A stretch of 64,000 nt of DNA from Salaquimonas sp041736675 (GCA_041736675.1 JBGSTD010000004.1:1-64000); one strand, 5' to 3'; numbered from the stretch's first letter, positions 50,144-59,855 are shown. Notes: a model not told the origin generated them from the letters alone. Translations and numbers: made by a program.

Positions 50144-53100
50144 GTGAACAGAAAGAGCACCTTGGGATTGCCGGTGGCCTCACCCGCGCCTTCATTACCT
50201 CCCCTCTTACCCCCTTGTTCCTGATCGCGGCATTTGCTTTCGGCCTGATAGCGCTCGCCACGCTGCCGCGCGAAGAAGAGCCGCAAATCTCTGTGCCGAT
50301 GGTGGATATCCGATTGCATGCGGAAGGGCTGAAGGCTGATGATGCTGTCAAGCTGATTACCGAACCGCTGGAAACCATCGTCATGGGAATTGACGGTGTT
50401 GAGCATGTCTATTCGCAAAGCATGGATGACGGCGTGCTGGTTACGGCCCGCTTTCTGGTTGGAACCTCGGCGGACGCAGCCGTGCTGAGGGTGCACGAAA
50501 AAATACGTGCCAACATGGACCGTATGCCGGTTGGTATCGCCGAACCGCAGATTGTCGCGCGCGGCATTGACGATGTGGCTATCGTAACCCTGACGTTGTC
50601 GCCAAAACTGGAAATGAAAGACAAAATTTCCGCCAATGACCTGACCCGCATTGCGCGCGAATTGCGGACTGAAATCACAAAAATCGACAATATTGGTCTC
50701 ACCTATCTTATCGGGGAGACTGGTGAAAAAATTCGCATAGCGCCGGATCCGGAACGACTTGCGCTTTATGGCATCACACTGCAGCAGCTTGCGGGTAAGG
50801 TGCAGGGTGCAAACCGTGCATTTCCAGCTGGCCGCATTCGCAATGAGGGCGAGCAGATCATGCTGGTAGCAGGCGAAACGCTGCGCTCTCCCGCTGACAT
50901 TGGCAATTTGTTATTGACCGCAAGGGACGGCAGAACCGTCTATGTGCGCGATGTAGCTACAATCGAGTTCGCGGCAGATACAGGCGACCAGATCGTATCA
51001 ACAATGAGGCGGACTGAAAACGGAATAGAACGATCTCCATCGGTTACGCTGGCCATCGCCAAACGTGCGGGTTCAAACGCTGTGGTGGTTGCCGAAAGCA
51101 TTCTCCATCGCGTCGAGCAATTGGAAGGCAGTCTTATTCCCGAGGAAATGACTGTCGAGGTAACGCGCGACTATGGAGAAACGGCTGACGAAAAAGCCAA
51201 TGAGCTTTTGTACCACCTGGGGCTGGCGACAGTCTCGATCATCCTGCTGGTCTGGTTTGCAATCGGCCGACGTGAAGCATTGGTTGTCGCCATCGTCATT
51301 CCTGTGACGATCCTGCTTACGCTGTTTGCCTCCCGTCTCATGGGGTATACGCTAAACCGAGTTTCGCTGTTTGCCCTGATTTTCTCAATCGGTATTCTGG
51401 TTGACGATGCCATTGTGGTAATTGAAAACATTGCCCGCCATTGGGGCATGAATGACGGACGCAGCCGCAAGGATGCTGCGATTGCGGCTGTGGCGGAAGT
51501 TGGCAATCCGACGATTGTGGCAACCCTGACAGTTGTTGCCGCCCTGCTCCCGATGCTTTTTGTTTCCGGCATGATGGGCCCTTACATGAGCCCTATTCCG
51601 GCAAACGCATCTGCTGCGATGATCTTCTCGTTTTTCGTCGCGGTGATGGTTACACCCTGGCTGATGTTGAAGATCAGCGGTTCTGCCCCGGTCGGCGCTC
51701 ATGGCGATCACGCCCATGGCGGCGTTCTCGGGCGCATCTACAAAAAGGTTGCAACACCAATCCTTGCCACAAAAACATCAAGCTGGACCTTCCTCGTTGT
51801 CGTTGGTCTGCTTACAGCAGGATCGCTCGTCCTGTTTTATACCAAGGATGTCACAGTTAAATTGCTGCCTTTCGACAACAAGTCTGAATTGTCGGTTACC
51901 ATTGATCTGCCGGAAGGATCCTCTGTCGAGGCTACAGATGCAGTTGCGCAGGATGTATCGCGGTCGGTGCTGACACTCGCGGAAGTCAGATCGGTGCAAA
52001 CTCATTCAGGCACTGCAGCACCATTTAATTTCAACGGGCTGGTACGTCACACATTCTACCGAAATGAGCCGCATCAGGGTGATGTTGCCATCAATCTTCT
52101 GCCAAAAACGGAACGAGACAGGTCAAGCCATGAAATCGCGCTCGAAATTCGCGATCGCATCAACAAGATTGCCTTGCCCGAAGGAACAAATCTCAAAGTG
52201 GTCGAACCACCACCAGGACCGCCGGTCATGGCTACGTTGCTTGCGGAAATCTATGGTCCCGACGCAGCTACAAGGCGCCAGATTGCAGCAAAGGTGGAGG
52301 AGGCATTTCGCTCCGTCGATTTCATTGTGGATATCGACAACTCATACGGGGAGGATGCCCGGCGGATGCGCGCGCGCATTTCCACTGACGATCTTGAATT
52401 CTTCAAGGTCGAGGAAGGTGATGTATTTGATACCATCGCTATTCTGAGCGGAGGCAAGACCGTCGGCTATTCGCACAGGGGCGAAGGCAGACAGCCAATC
52501 CCCATTCGGCTTGAACGTCCAAGGGGTGAGCGCCTTATAGGTGAGCGTTTCCTGACAACGCCCATTCCTGCAAATGTCTTGCCGGGGGATCGGGGTGTTG
52601 TTGAACTCGGCGATGTTATCCGATTGTCCGAAGAACGCAGCTCCTTTCCGGTTTTCCGTCACAATGGTCATCCTGCAGAAATGGTAACGGCTGAACTCGC
52701 CGGGCGATTTGAAGCTCCGCTGTACGGAATGCTTGCAGTGCAGGAGGCAATTGATGCCCAGGACTGGACGGGTTTGACCAAGCCTGTGATTTCATTACAC
52801 GGCCAGCCGCTTGATGACAGCAAACCCGCATTGCTGTGGGATGGCGAATGGGAGGTCACATGGGTGACTTTCCGCGACATGGGAGCAGCCTTCATGGTCG
52901 CCCTTTTGGGAATTTACATTCTCGTCGTCGCGCAATTCGGTTCCTTCAAGGTGCCGCTTGTGATCCTCACGCCTATTCCACTGACTTTTATCGGTATTCT
53001 TGGCGGCCACTGGCTGTTTGATGCACCATTTTCAGCGACCTCAATGATCGGCTTTATTGCTCTTGCAGGGATCATTGTGCGTAACTCGATCTTGTTGGTC

Positions 53101-53439
53101 GACTTCATTCGTCATGCACCGCTCGAAGTGGCACTGACCCATGACGAGGAAATTGCGCTGACCGAAATGGCGATTGTCGCGCCGGAAAGCGATGATCAAC
53201 CAGTTACTACAGGAGTTGCAATGCGCAAGCGCGATTTGACTGAAATTCTTATCGAGGCTGGTGCGATTCGTTTCAAGCCAATCCTGCTTACGGCCTTGGC
53301 AGCCATGATCGGTGCTGCGGTGATTTTGACAGATCCCATTTTTCAAGGGCTTGCGGTATCGTTGCTATTCGGGCTTGCGTCTTCCACTCTTTTGACCGTG
53401 CTGGTAATTCCTGCCATTTACAGGGTGCTTCGAACCTGA
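50140..53439 (+). CDS. RND family efflux pump
   Basis: 1099 aa, twelve membrane spans in two repeats with large periplasmic loops. The TM4 proton-relay aspartates are in SIGILVDDAIVVIENIARHWG, and the second half ends in GFIALAGIIVRNSILLVDFI. Segments ATLPREEEPQISVPMVDI and VRVHEKIRANMD-like porter regions match the hydrophobe/amphiphile efflux group (HAE-like) rather than the metal group. A 40-residue acidic insertion near ALTHDEEIALTEMAIVAPESDDQP lies between late spans. Substrate unknown; no local repressor is evident. Confidence 0.9.
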   Translation: MSEQKEHLGIAGGLTRAFITSPLTPLFLIAAFAFGLIALATLPREEEPQISVPMVDIRLHAEGLKADDAVKLITEPLETIVMGIDGVEHVYSQSMDDGVLVTARFLVGTSADAAVLRVHEKIRANMDRMPVGIAEPQIVARGIDDVAIVTLTLSPKLEMKDKISANDLTRIARELRTEITKIDNIGLTYLIGETGEKIRIAPDPERLALYGITLQQLAGKVQGANRAFPAGRIRNEGEQIMLVAGETLRSPADIGNLLLTARDGRTVYVRDVATIEFAADTGDQIVSTMRRTENGIERSPSVTLAIAKRAGSNAVVVAESILHRVEQLEGSLIPEEMTVEVTRDYGETADEKANELLYHLGLATVSIILLVWFAIGRREALVVAIVIPVTILLTLFASRLMGYTLNRVSLFALIFSIGILVDDAIVVIENIARHWGMNDGRSRKDAAIAAVAEVGNPTIVATLTVVAALLPMLFVSGMMGPYMSPIPANASAAMIFSFFVAVMVTPWLMLKISGSAPVGAHGDHAHGGVLGRIYKKVATPILATKTSSWTFLVVVGLLTAGSLVLFYTKDVTVKLLPFDNKSELSVTIDLPEGSSVEATDAVAQDVSRSVLTLAEVRSVQTHSGTAAPFNFNGLVRHTFYRNEPHQGDVAINLLPKTERDRSSHEIALEIRDRINKIALPEGTNLKVVEPPPGPPVMATLLAEIYGPDAATRRQIAAKVEEAFRSVDFIVDIDNSYGEDARRMRARISTDDLEFFKVEEGDVFDTIAILSGGKTVGYSHRGEGRQPIPIRLERPRGERLIGERFLTTPIPANVLPGDRGVVELGDVIRLSEERSSFPVFRHNGHPAEMVTAELAGRFEAPLYGMLAVQEAIDAQDWTGLTKPVISLHGQPLDDSKPALLWDGEWEVTWVTFRDMGAAFMVALLGIYILVVAQFGSFKVPLVILTPIPLTFIGILGGHWLFDAPFSATSMIGFIALAGIIVRNSILLVDFIRHAPLEVALTHDEEIALTEMAIVAPESDDQPVTTGVAMRKRDLTEILIEAGAIRFKPILLTALAAMIGAAVILTDPIFQGLAVSLLFGLASSTLLTVLVIPAIYRVLRT

Positions 53440-53512
53440 TCCTGAAAGTGTGAGGGAATACAGAGCAACCAACCGATAGCAGTTAAACAGGCCAAACGGA
53501 ATTGCCACAACA

Positions 53513-53547
53513 ACACATTCGCAGGTGCCTATGCCGTGCGAATGTGT
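53513..53547. terminator. Stem-loop between convergent RND pump and Gfo/Idh genes
   Basis: ACACATTCGCA (53513-53523) pairs perfectly over 11 bp with TGCGAATGTGT (53537-53547) around a 13-nt loop. It lies between the ends of two convergent genes; on the minus strand a T/G-rich run (GTTGTTGTGG) follows. Confidence 0.65.
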
Positions 53548-53566
53548 TCGCTACAGAAAGTCGATT

Positions 53567-54733
53567 TCAATCACTTAAAGTGATCCAGGCGGCGTTACGT
53601 GCAGTCGATCTTACACAGGCATCGACAAACTGCACACCCTTCAAGCCGTCATGTACCGTTGGATACACCACGCCATCAGGCAATTTGGTTCCCGACTGGT
53701 GTGCCCTGATTGCCTCTGCTGCCTCGGAATAGATATTGGCAAAACCCTCCAGATAACCTTCCGGGTGGCCTGGGGGAATACGGCTTACCCTGCCTGCGGC
53801 TTTTCCGGAACCTGCACCACCGCGCGTTATCAGACATTTTGTCTCGCCGAAGGGTGAATACCAAAGGTTTGTCGGGTTTTCCTGCTCCCATTCCAGCCCA
53901 CCCTTGGTGCCATAAATGCGCAGTTTGAGTGCATTTTCGTTACCAGGGGCTACCTGGCTTGACCACAACATTCCACGAGCACCGCCTTTCCATCGCAACA
54001 TGACATGGGCGTTGTCATCGACCCGCCTTCCCTCAACGAAAGCCTGCATATCCGCTGACAGGGATTCAAGTTCCAGTCCTGAAACAAAGCAAGCAAGATT
54101 ATAGGCGTGTGTTCCGATATCGCCGATTGAACCGCCAGCACCTGAACGTTCCGGGTCCGTACGCCATTGCGCCTGCTTGCCATCCGAGGGTTCGGTCAGC
54201 CAATCCTGCGGGTATTCAGCATGAACAAGCCTGATTGTACCCAATTGACCCGATGAAACCATTTCACGGGCCTGGCGCACCATGGGGTAACCTGTGTAAT
54301 TGTGGGTAAGGATAAAAAGCGCGTCCGCACTTTCCACTTCCTTGACCAGTTTCCTTGCATCGGCCAAAGTTGATGTCAGCGGCTTGTCACAAATGACATG
54401 GATTCCCCGCTTGAGGAATTCGCGTGCGGCAACGTAATGCACATGGTTCGGGGTGACGATGGAGACTGCTTCTATGCCATTTTGAAGACGGGCTTCACGC
54501 TTGGCCATATCCGCGAAATTGTCGTAAACGCGATCTGCCGCAATTCCCAGATCCTCGCCCGAAGCGCGGGATTTTTCAGCTGTCGAGCTGAAGCACCCAG
54601 CGACCAGTTCAAACCGGTCATCAATCCTTGAGGCTATGCGATGCACGCCTCCGATGAAAGCGTCACGACCACCGCCTACCATTCCCAAACGGATGCGGCG
54701 CTGCACCTGTGTGGTTGAGCCTTCAATTGCCAT
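53567..54733 (-). CDS. Gfo/Idh/MocA family sugar dehydrogenase
   Basis: 388 aa. The Rossmann motif GMVGGGRDAFIGGVHR is at about 18-33, CDKPLTSTL carries the catalytic lysine, and GDIGTHAYNLACF contains the D-x-x-x-H site. Family members oxidise a sugar or cyclitol hydroxyl with NAD(P). It ends a minus-strand set with two sugar-isomerase-like genes and is probably their partner, oxidising or oxidising-then-epimerising the same sugar. Confidence 0.88.
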   Translation of the reverse strand: MAIEGSTTQVQRRIRLGMVGGGRDAFIGGVHRIASRIDDRFELVAGCFSSTAEKSRASGEDLGIAADRVYDNFADMAKREARLQNGIEAVSIVTPNHVHYVAAREFLKRGIHVICDKPLTSTLADARKLVKEVESADALFILTHNYTGYPMVRQAREMVSSGQLGTIRLVHAEYPQDWLTEPSDGKQAQWRTDPERSGAGGSIGDIGTHAYNLACFVSGLELESLSADMQAFVEGRRVDDNAHVMLRWKGGARGMLWSSQVAPGNENALKLRIYGTKGGLEWEQENPTNLWYSPFGETKCLITRGGAGSGKAAGRVSRIPPGHPEGYLEGFANIYSEAAEAIRAHQSGTKLPDGVVYPTVHDGLKGVQFVDACVRSTARNAAWITLSD

Positions 54734-54735
54734 TT

Positions 54736-55794
54736 TCAGCCTCCAATTCCCAACATTTTTCGATTTGCCGCCTCGTTGGTCCCGCCGTCGGCAAAATCAT
54801 CAAATGCCCTTGGTGTTACCCTGATGATATGGTCCTTGACGAACTGAGCGCCTTCACGGGCACCGTCCTCAGGATGTTTGAGACAGCATTCCCATTCGAC
54901 CACTGCCCAGCCATCAAAATCATTTGCTGCCATCTTAGAGAAAATACCAGCAAAGTCGATCTGGCCATCACCCAGCGAACGAAAGCGGCCTGCGCGGTCA
55001 ACCCAGCTTTGATATCCGGAGTAAACCCCCTGACGGCCTGTTGGATTAAACTCGGCATCCTTGACATGGAACATGCGGATACGGTCCTTGTAAATGTCGA
55101 TGTTGTCCAGATAATCCAGACATTGGAGTGCGTAGTGACTAGGGTCATAGAGCATGTTGCAGCGCGGATGATTGCCCACCCGCTCAAGGAACATTTCAAA
55201 GGTGATCCCGTCATGGAGGTCCTCACCTGGATGAATTTCATAACACACGTCAATGCCGTTTTCGTCTGCATGATCCAGAATGGGTTTCCAGCGTTTTGCC
55301 AGTTCGTCAAAAGCGGTTTCAACAAGCCCGGCCGGACGTTGGGGCCATGGATAAATATAAGGCCAAGCCAATGCACCGGAGAAAGTTGCATGGCGGTCTA
55401 TACCCAAATGCCTTGAAGCGGTAATGGCTTTCTTGACCTGTTCCACCGCCCATGCCTGGCGGGCTTTTGGATTGCCGCGCACTTCCGGCGCAGCAAAACC
55501 ATCAAAAGCATCGTCATAAGCCGGATGGACAGCCACAAGTTGCCCTTGGAGGTGGGTAGACAAATCTGTGATCTCAATGCCATTTTCTGCCGCCTGTCCT
55601 TTCAATTCGTCACAATAGTCCTTTGACGAAGCGGCCCTGGACAAATCGAAAATCCTGGCGTCCCAGCTGGGAATTTCCACAGCCTTGTAGCCGCAATCAG
55701 CAGCCCACGCGGTGATGGATTTCCATGAATTGAACGGCGCTTCATCACCGGCAAACTGAGCCAGAAAAAGCCCTGGTCCTTTAAGAGTTTTCAT
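54736..55794 (-). CDS. Xylose-isomerase-like TIM barrel protein (sugar phosphate isomerase/epimerase)
   Basis: 352 aa, AP endonuclease 2/xylose isomerase-like barrel. Candidate metal ligands are the glutamate in CYEIHPGEDLHDG, the aspartate-histidine in MLYDPSHYALQ, the histidine in MFHVKDAEFN and the glutamate in VVEWECCLK. Strong GGGAGGA ribosome site. It ends 2 nt before the Gfo/Idh start. Such pairs are common in Rhizobiales sugar and inositol breakdown; exact sugar unknown. Confidence 0.87.
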   Translation of the reverse strand: MKTLKGPGLFLAQFAGDEAPFNSWKSITAWAADCGYKAVEIPSWDARIFDLSRAASSKDYCDELKGQAAENGIEITDLSTHLQGQLVAVHPAYDDAFDGFAAPEVRGNPKARQAWAVEQVKKAITASRHLGIDRHATFSGALAWPYIYPWPQRPAGLVETAFDELAKRWKPILDHADENGIDVCYEIHPGEDLHDGITFEMFLERVGNHPRCNMLYDPSHYALQCLDYLDNIDIYKDRIRMFHVKDAEFNPTGRQGVYSGYQSWVDRAGRFRSLGDGQIDFAGIFSKMAANDFDGWAVVEWECCLKHPEDGAREGAQFVKDHIIRVTPRAFDDFADGGTNEAANRKMLGIGG

Positions 55795-55863
55795 TTTATT
55801 CCTCCCGTAAAAGCGGTTTCAAAGTTTCTGGCTTTGTGCCGTTGCATCAAATAGTAGTTGTAC

Positions 55864-56718
55864 TTACAAGCCCGCAGTTGCCATACAATTTCTTATGTGG
55901 TCATAGCCGTCGCGGTATACGGCTTGCGGGCTTTCCGCAAAGTCTCTCCAAACCTTGGTTGCAGCTGCCAAATCCGGCAATCCGCGACCAAAGCTCTCAA
56001 TTGTCAACCATTCATCATATCCGATCTGCTTGATGGCAGCGAAGGTTTCAGTCCAAGGAATATTGCCCCTGCCTGGAACGCCGCGATCATTTTCCGAAAT
56101 ATGGATATGCGATACATGAGCTGCATTCCTGACGAGAGCCGATATCGGATCTGCCTCCTCTATATTCGCATGAAAGGTGTCGTACATTGCGGTGATGTTA
56201 GGATGGTTTATTTCCTCAAGGTGACGGCAGAGATCGTCCATTGTATTGACCAGATAACATTCAAAACGGTTCAGCGCTTCAAGACCGATCGTAACGCCGT
56301 GCTTTGCAGCATAATCCCCGATTTCCCGTTGAGAACTGACAGACCATTCCAGTTCGCGACGCATCGGCCCCTCGCCTGTGAAATGCCCGAGCGTTGAGTG
56401 TAACGGTCCGCTGACCTGTGTTGCACCAAGGGCCTTTGTGCAATCAATCACCCATTTCATGTGTTTGATCCCGGCTGTGCGGACAGTCTTGTCAGGCGAA
56501 ATCAGATTGAGTGACGGATCCCCATTTGCCGAGACTGCAGTGCGCTGAAGACCAATTTCATCCAGCATTTCGCCAATCGCGCCGAACGTCGCCGGATTGC
56601 CTTCGAAGACCGGAATCTCGACCCCGTCAAAACCGGTTTCTTTGATGCCCTCGAGCAGCGAACGATGTTCCTTGCCAATGTGCGTCGTCCACAAAAACAT
56701 ACACATGCCAATTTTCAT
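55864..56718 (-). CDS. Ketose 3-epimerase-like protein (D-tagatose/D-psicose 3-epimerase family)
   Basis: 284 aa. The metal site of ketose 3-epimerases is recognisable as the glutamate in LEALNRFECYLVNT, the aspartate-histidine in MYDTFHANIEE, the histidine in HIHISENDRGVPGRGNIPW and the final glutamate in TIESFG. It probably epimerises a keto-sugar at C3. It begins the minus-strand side of a divergent promoter with two GntR/FadR-type operators. Confidence 0.85.
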   Translation of the reverse strand: MKIGMCMFLWTTHIGKEHRSLLEGIKETGFDGVEIPVFEGNPATFGAIGEMLDEIGLQRTAVSANGDPSLNLISPDKTVRTAGIKHMKWVIDCTKALGATQVSGPLHSTLGHFTGEGPMRRELEWSVSSQREIGDYAAKHGVTIGLEALNRFECYLVNTMDDLCRHLEEINHPNITAMYDTFHANIEEADPISALVRNAAHVSHIHISENDRGVPGRGNIPWTETFAAIKQIGYDEWLTIESFGRGLPDLAAATKVWRDFAESPQAVYRDGYDHIRNCMATAGL

Positions 56719-56787
56719 TTTACTGCCTCACAAACCTTTTTCGCGCCTTACGCCTCAGCAGGCAAACCGAAACTAACTGAACCATAC

Positions 56788-56798
56788 TGGTCTTACCA
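56788..56798. promoter_or_regulatory. FadR-type GntR operator, TGGTCTTACCA
   Basis: The palindrome fits the TGGT-N3-ACCA form bound by FadR-subfamily GntR regulators. It lies 70 bp before the minus-strand epimerase start. Confidence 0.7.
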
Positions 56799-56936
56799 AA
56801 TTTGAAATCACGACTTACCATTCTTTTTGAGAGGGATATCACTTTCCACAAATTTTAAACAATTTGCACAAATACAGGGGTATTTTATCAATTTAGCAAC
56901 TAGGACTACTTGACCAGCTATTTTATTCATCGCAAT

Positions 56937-56949
56937 CTGGTCTAACCAG
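56937..56949. promoter_or_regulatory. FadR-type GntR operator, CTGGTCTAACCAG
   Basis: A 13-bp palindrome of the same TGGT-N3-ACCA form, 68 bp before the plus-strand start and 149 bp centre to centre from the first site. One regulator bound to both could control both directions. Confidence 0.72.
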
Positions 56950-57017
56950 TTTCAAGGCAAATCGTGGTTTCTGTCAAGAGCGCCACGGGTGTCAAACAGA
57001 AAAAAGAGGAGGATTGA

Positions 57018-57905
57018 ATGCATTTATCAACCCATAACTGGATGCGGGCAGAGCCATTGGAGATGACGGTGCGCCGCATCAAGAAATTTGGTTATAAAAG
57101 CATCGAGATCTCCGGCGAGCCCGCTCAATATGATGTCAAGGAAACGCGCGCACTGTTGAAGGAAACCGGCATGAAATGCTGGGGTGCAGTTACGTTGACA
57201 CTTGGTGAGCGGAACCTCGCCGCGAAAGACGAAGGACAGCGTGCCCGGTCCGTTGACTACGTAAAGAGCGTGATCACCATGGTTTCGGAACTGGAAGGCC
57301 AGATCATAACGCTAGTTCCTGCCACTGTTGGCAAAGTCACACCTGACGCCACGCCAGAAGAAGAATGGAAATGGGTGGTTGATGCGACAAGGGAGTGCTT
57401 TCATCATGCCCAGAAAAAAGGTGTCAGAGTTGCTATTGAACCGTTGAACCGTTTTGAGACGTATTTGTTCAATCGATGCGCGCAGGCTTTGGCTCTTGCT
57501 GATGCAGTCAGTCCTGAATGCGGCGTGTGTCTGGACGCGTTTCACCTCAACATCGAGGAAGACGACATCTATGATGCCATTCGCCTTGCCGGCAAACGCC
57601 TTTTTGATTTTCATGTTGCCGACAACAACCGCTTTGCAGCAGGTCTTGGTCATCTTGATTGGGCCAAAATTGTCGGAACTCTCAAGGAGATCGGCTATGA
57701 CGGGGCATTGACCAACGAGTTTGTGGCACCGGTTGACCGCACTCCTGCTGCTCCCTATCCGGACATGATTGAAACCAATCCGGTAGATATATCGCCGGAG
57801 CAGTTGAAGTTTATCGAGGACCACGGCTCTAGCCTGCTGTCAGAGGAATTTTATTCTGACCAGATGCGAATTACCGCAGAGACATTACTGCCTCTCATCA
57901 AGTGA
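57018..57905 (+). CDS. Xylose-isomerase-like TIM barrel, ketose 3-epimerase-like
   Basis: 295 aa. Same family as the two divergent genes, with AIEPLNRFETYLFN, CLDAFHLNIEEDD, FHVADNNRFAAGLGHLDW and the glutamate in TNEFVAP. The third block lacks the E-N-D-R-G form of the classical epimerases, so isomerase or epimerase cannot be told apart. Strong AGGAGG ribosome site. First gene of the rightward operon. Confidence 0.85.
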   Translation: MHLSTHNWMRAEPLEMTVRRIKKFGYKSIEISGEPAQYDVKETRALLKETGMKCWGAVTLTLGERNLAAKDEGQRARSVDYVKSVITMVSELEGQIITLVPATVGKVTPDATPEEEWKWVVDATRECFHHAQKKGVRVAIEPLNRFETYLFNRCAQALALADAVSPECGVCLDAFHLNIEEDDIYDAIRLAGKRLFDFHVADNNRFAAGLGHLDWAKIVGTLKEIGYDGALTNEFVAPVDRTPAAPYPDMIETNPVDISPEQLKFIEDHGSSLLSEEFYSDQMRITAETLLPLIK

Positions 57906-57966
57906 TGAACAAGGAGACAACCCTGCCCCTGTTTGAGATTCTGAATCGGGGGAGTGAGGAGTAAAT

Positions 57967-59133
57967 ATGCGCATCAAATCAGCACAGGCGTGGTGGATTC
58001 AAATTCCCATCGAGACCAGTCGGCAACATGTCAGTGATTTTGGCAGGCTACAGACTTTTGATGCCGCCATCTTGAGACTTGAGACTGATGATGGACTGGT
58101 GGGCTGGGGAGAAGGCAAGAATGCAGCCGGAAGCTCGGGTCACTACTCAACCCTTGTCCATTTGTTAAATGATGAATTCTGTCCGAAAATCATTGGCCGT
58201 GACCCGGCGGATGTAACATTCATATGGGAGGATCTGTACAATGGCGTTCGCTCGAAGAGAGCTTCTGATGCAGGACATTCCATGCCGGAGATCGCACGCA
58301 GAGGCCTGACCATCGCCGCCATAAGCGCCATTGATATTGCGATCTGGGATATACTTGGCAAATCGCAAGGCAAGCCTGTCTGGCATTTGCTGGGCGGACG
58401 CAAGGCGGATCGTTTGCCAGCTTACGCATCCGGTGGATGGGAAAGTGCAGACGGAATAGGTGAACAATTGAACTCCTATGTAAAGCAAGGGGGATTCAAG
58501 GCCGTAAAAATGCGGGTTGGTGCGATGGACGTTGTACCGCGAAATTCTGCACTTCGGGTCAAAGCCGCTCGAAAAGGGCTTGGCCCCAATGTGGATCTCA
58601 TGGTGGATGCACACGGTACTTACACTGTGGGTGAAGCCAAGCAGTTTGCCCACATGATCTCAGATTGCGACATCGCTTGGTTTGAGGAACCCGTCATTGC
58701 TGATGACAAATCTGGCATGGCAGAGGTGCGGGCCTCGACATCTATCCCTATTGCCGCCGGAGAATCCGAAGCCACCCGCTTTGCGTTCCGGGATCTGGCC
58801 ATTTTGCGGGCTGTGGATATTTTCCAGCCAGACCCCGCTTTTTGCGGAGGAATCAGCGAGACAATGCGAATCGGCTCATTGGCAAGTGCGTTCAATCTGC
58901 GACTGGCGCCGCATCTTTGGGCAGGTGCACCCTGTTTTTTTGCCGGGCTGCAAATTTGTGCCGCTTCACCGGCAAGTTTCACAATTGAATACTCGCTTGG
59001 GGCCAATCCGATGATTCATGATTTGTCGAAGGATACAATCACTGTTAAAGACGGCATGATTGAGATACCAGAAGGCCCTGGCCTGGGGTTTGAAATGAAC
59101 GAAGCGGCATTGAAGGAATTCATCAAGCGATGA
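57967..59133 (+). CDS. Mandelate racemase/enolase superfamily dehydratase
   Basis: 388 aa. The N-terminal capping domain is about 1-125, followed by the barrel. Metal ligands are D214 (VDAHGTY), E240 (WFEEPV) and E266 (AAGESE). The basic pair on strand two is K181-x-R183, and the second dyad is D289 (QPDP) with H316 (APHLWAG). That set fits acid-sugar dehydratases and racemases. K-x-R in place of K-x-K should change which face abstracts the proton. Its stop overlaps the regulator start by 4 nt. Likely dehydrates a sugar acid made by the other enzymes. Confidence 0.88.
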   Translation: MRIKSAQAWWIQIPIETSRQHVSDFGRLQTFDAAILRLETDDGLVGWGEGKNAAGSSGHYSTLVHLLNDEFCPKIIGRDPADVTFIWEDLYNGVRSKRASDAGHSMPEIARRGLTIAAISAIDIAIWDILGKSQGKPVWHLLGGRKADRLPAYASGGWESADGIGEQLNSYVKQGGFKAVKMRVGAMDVVPRNSALRVKAARKGLGPNVDLMVDAHGTYTVGEAKQFAHMISDCDIAWFEEPVIADDKSGMAEVRASTSIPIAAGESEATRFAFRDLAILRAVDIFQPDPAFCGGISETMRIGSLASAFNLRLAPHLWAGAPCFFAGLQICAASPASFTIEYSLGANPMIHDLSKDTITVKDGMIEIPEGPGLGFEMNEAALKEFIKR

Positions 59134-59855
59134 GCGAGACTGCTGATAGTCAATTGCTGCCAATGCTGGCTTTTTACATCTTCTCCGAAGCCAAGACTAA
59201 AGATGGCAAAGCCCCGTCAGAGCGCGAACTGGCTGAACACTTTTCCGTCAGCCGCGGCCAGGTCCGAGAAGCGCTGGCAATTCTTGATGCCATGAAAATC
59301 ATCGAACGACGGGCCAAATCGGGCATTTACCTGGCTTCGGAACAATCGGGCCTGCAGGCGATGGCTCTTTATGCAAGAGCAGGCATTCCACTTGAACCAC
59401 AGCAGATATTCGAAGCTGTCGAGGTGCGGAAAATTCACGAGATAAAGGCAGCAGAACTTGCCGCCGAACGCGCAACTGATGAAAATTTTGCAACGTTGGA
59501 ACGTATCCTGGAGGACTCTGAACAGCGCATCCGGAATGGTGAAGGACTTGCCAAGCTCGATCACGACTTTCATCTCGAGATTGTCAGAGCCACACAGAAC
59601 TCTGTTTTCTACAGTATCTGCACAAGCTTTTATTTGCTGAGCGAAAAGCGCCTGCCACTTTATTTCCGTGACCCTGCCCGAAACAAGCAGTCCCATCTTG
59701 AACATCAGCAGATTTTTCAGGCTCTCAAAGCGCGCGATGCTGTGCTGGCGAAGGCATTGATGAACACACATCTTCGGGGCGCAAAGAGTTACTGGACTGA
59801 GCTTTTGGAGAATTCCAAGGGAATTGATCTGGATACACAGGCAAATGAAGAATAG
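59130..59855 (+). CDS. GntR family regulator, FadR/FCD subfamily
   Basis: 241 aa. The winged helix-turn-helix is at about 8-75 (PSERELAEHFSVSRGQVREAL) and the FCD domain at about 90-215. Metal/effector-site residues show as LDHDFHLEIV, the HQQIFQAL histidine and LMNTHLRGA. Typical effectors are sugar acids. It is within the rightward operon and the upstream gap has two matching palindromes, so autoregulation by this protein is likely. Confidence 0.9.
   Translation: MSETADSQLLPMLAFYIFSEAKTKDGKAPSERELAEHFSVSRGQVREALAILDAMKIIERRAKSGIYLASEQSGLQAMALYARAGIPLEPQQIFEAVEVRKIHEIKAAELAAERATDENFATLERILEDSEQRIRNGEGLAKLDHDFHLEIVRATQNSVFYSICTSFYLLSEKRLPLYFRDPARNKQSHLEHQQIFQALKARDAVLAKALMNTHLRGAKSYWTELLENSKGIDLDTQANEE

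Larger units (their letters stand above)
56719..57017. promoter_or_regulatory. Divergent promoter of the sugar-acid locus
   Basis: 299 bp, AT-rich, without a gene. It holds the two palindromic operators listed separately and drives the epimerase/dehydrogenase genes leftwards and the barrel-dehydratase-regulator genes rightwards. AGGAGG at 57007-57012 is the ribosome site of the rightward gene. Confidence 0.6.
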
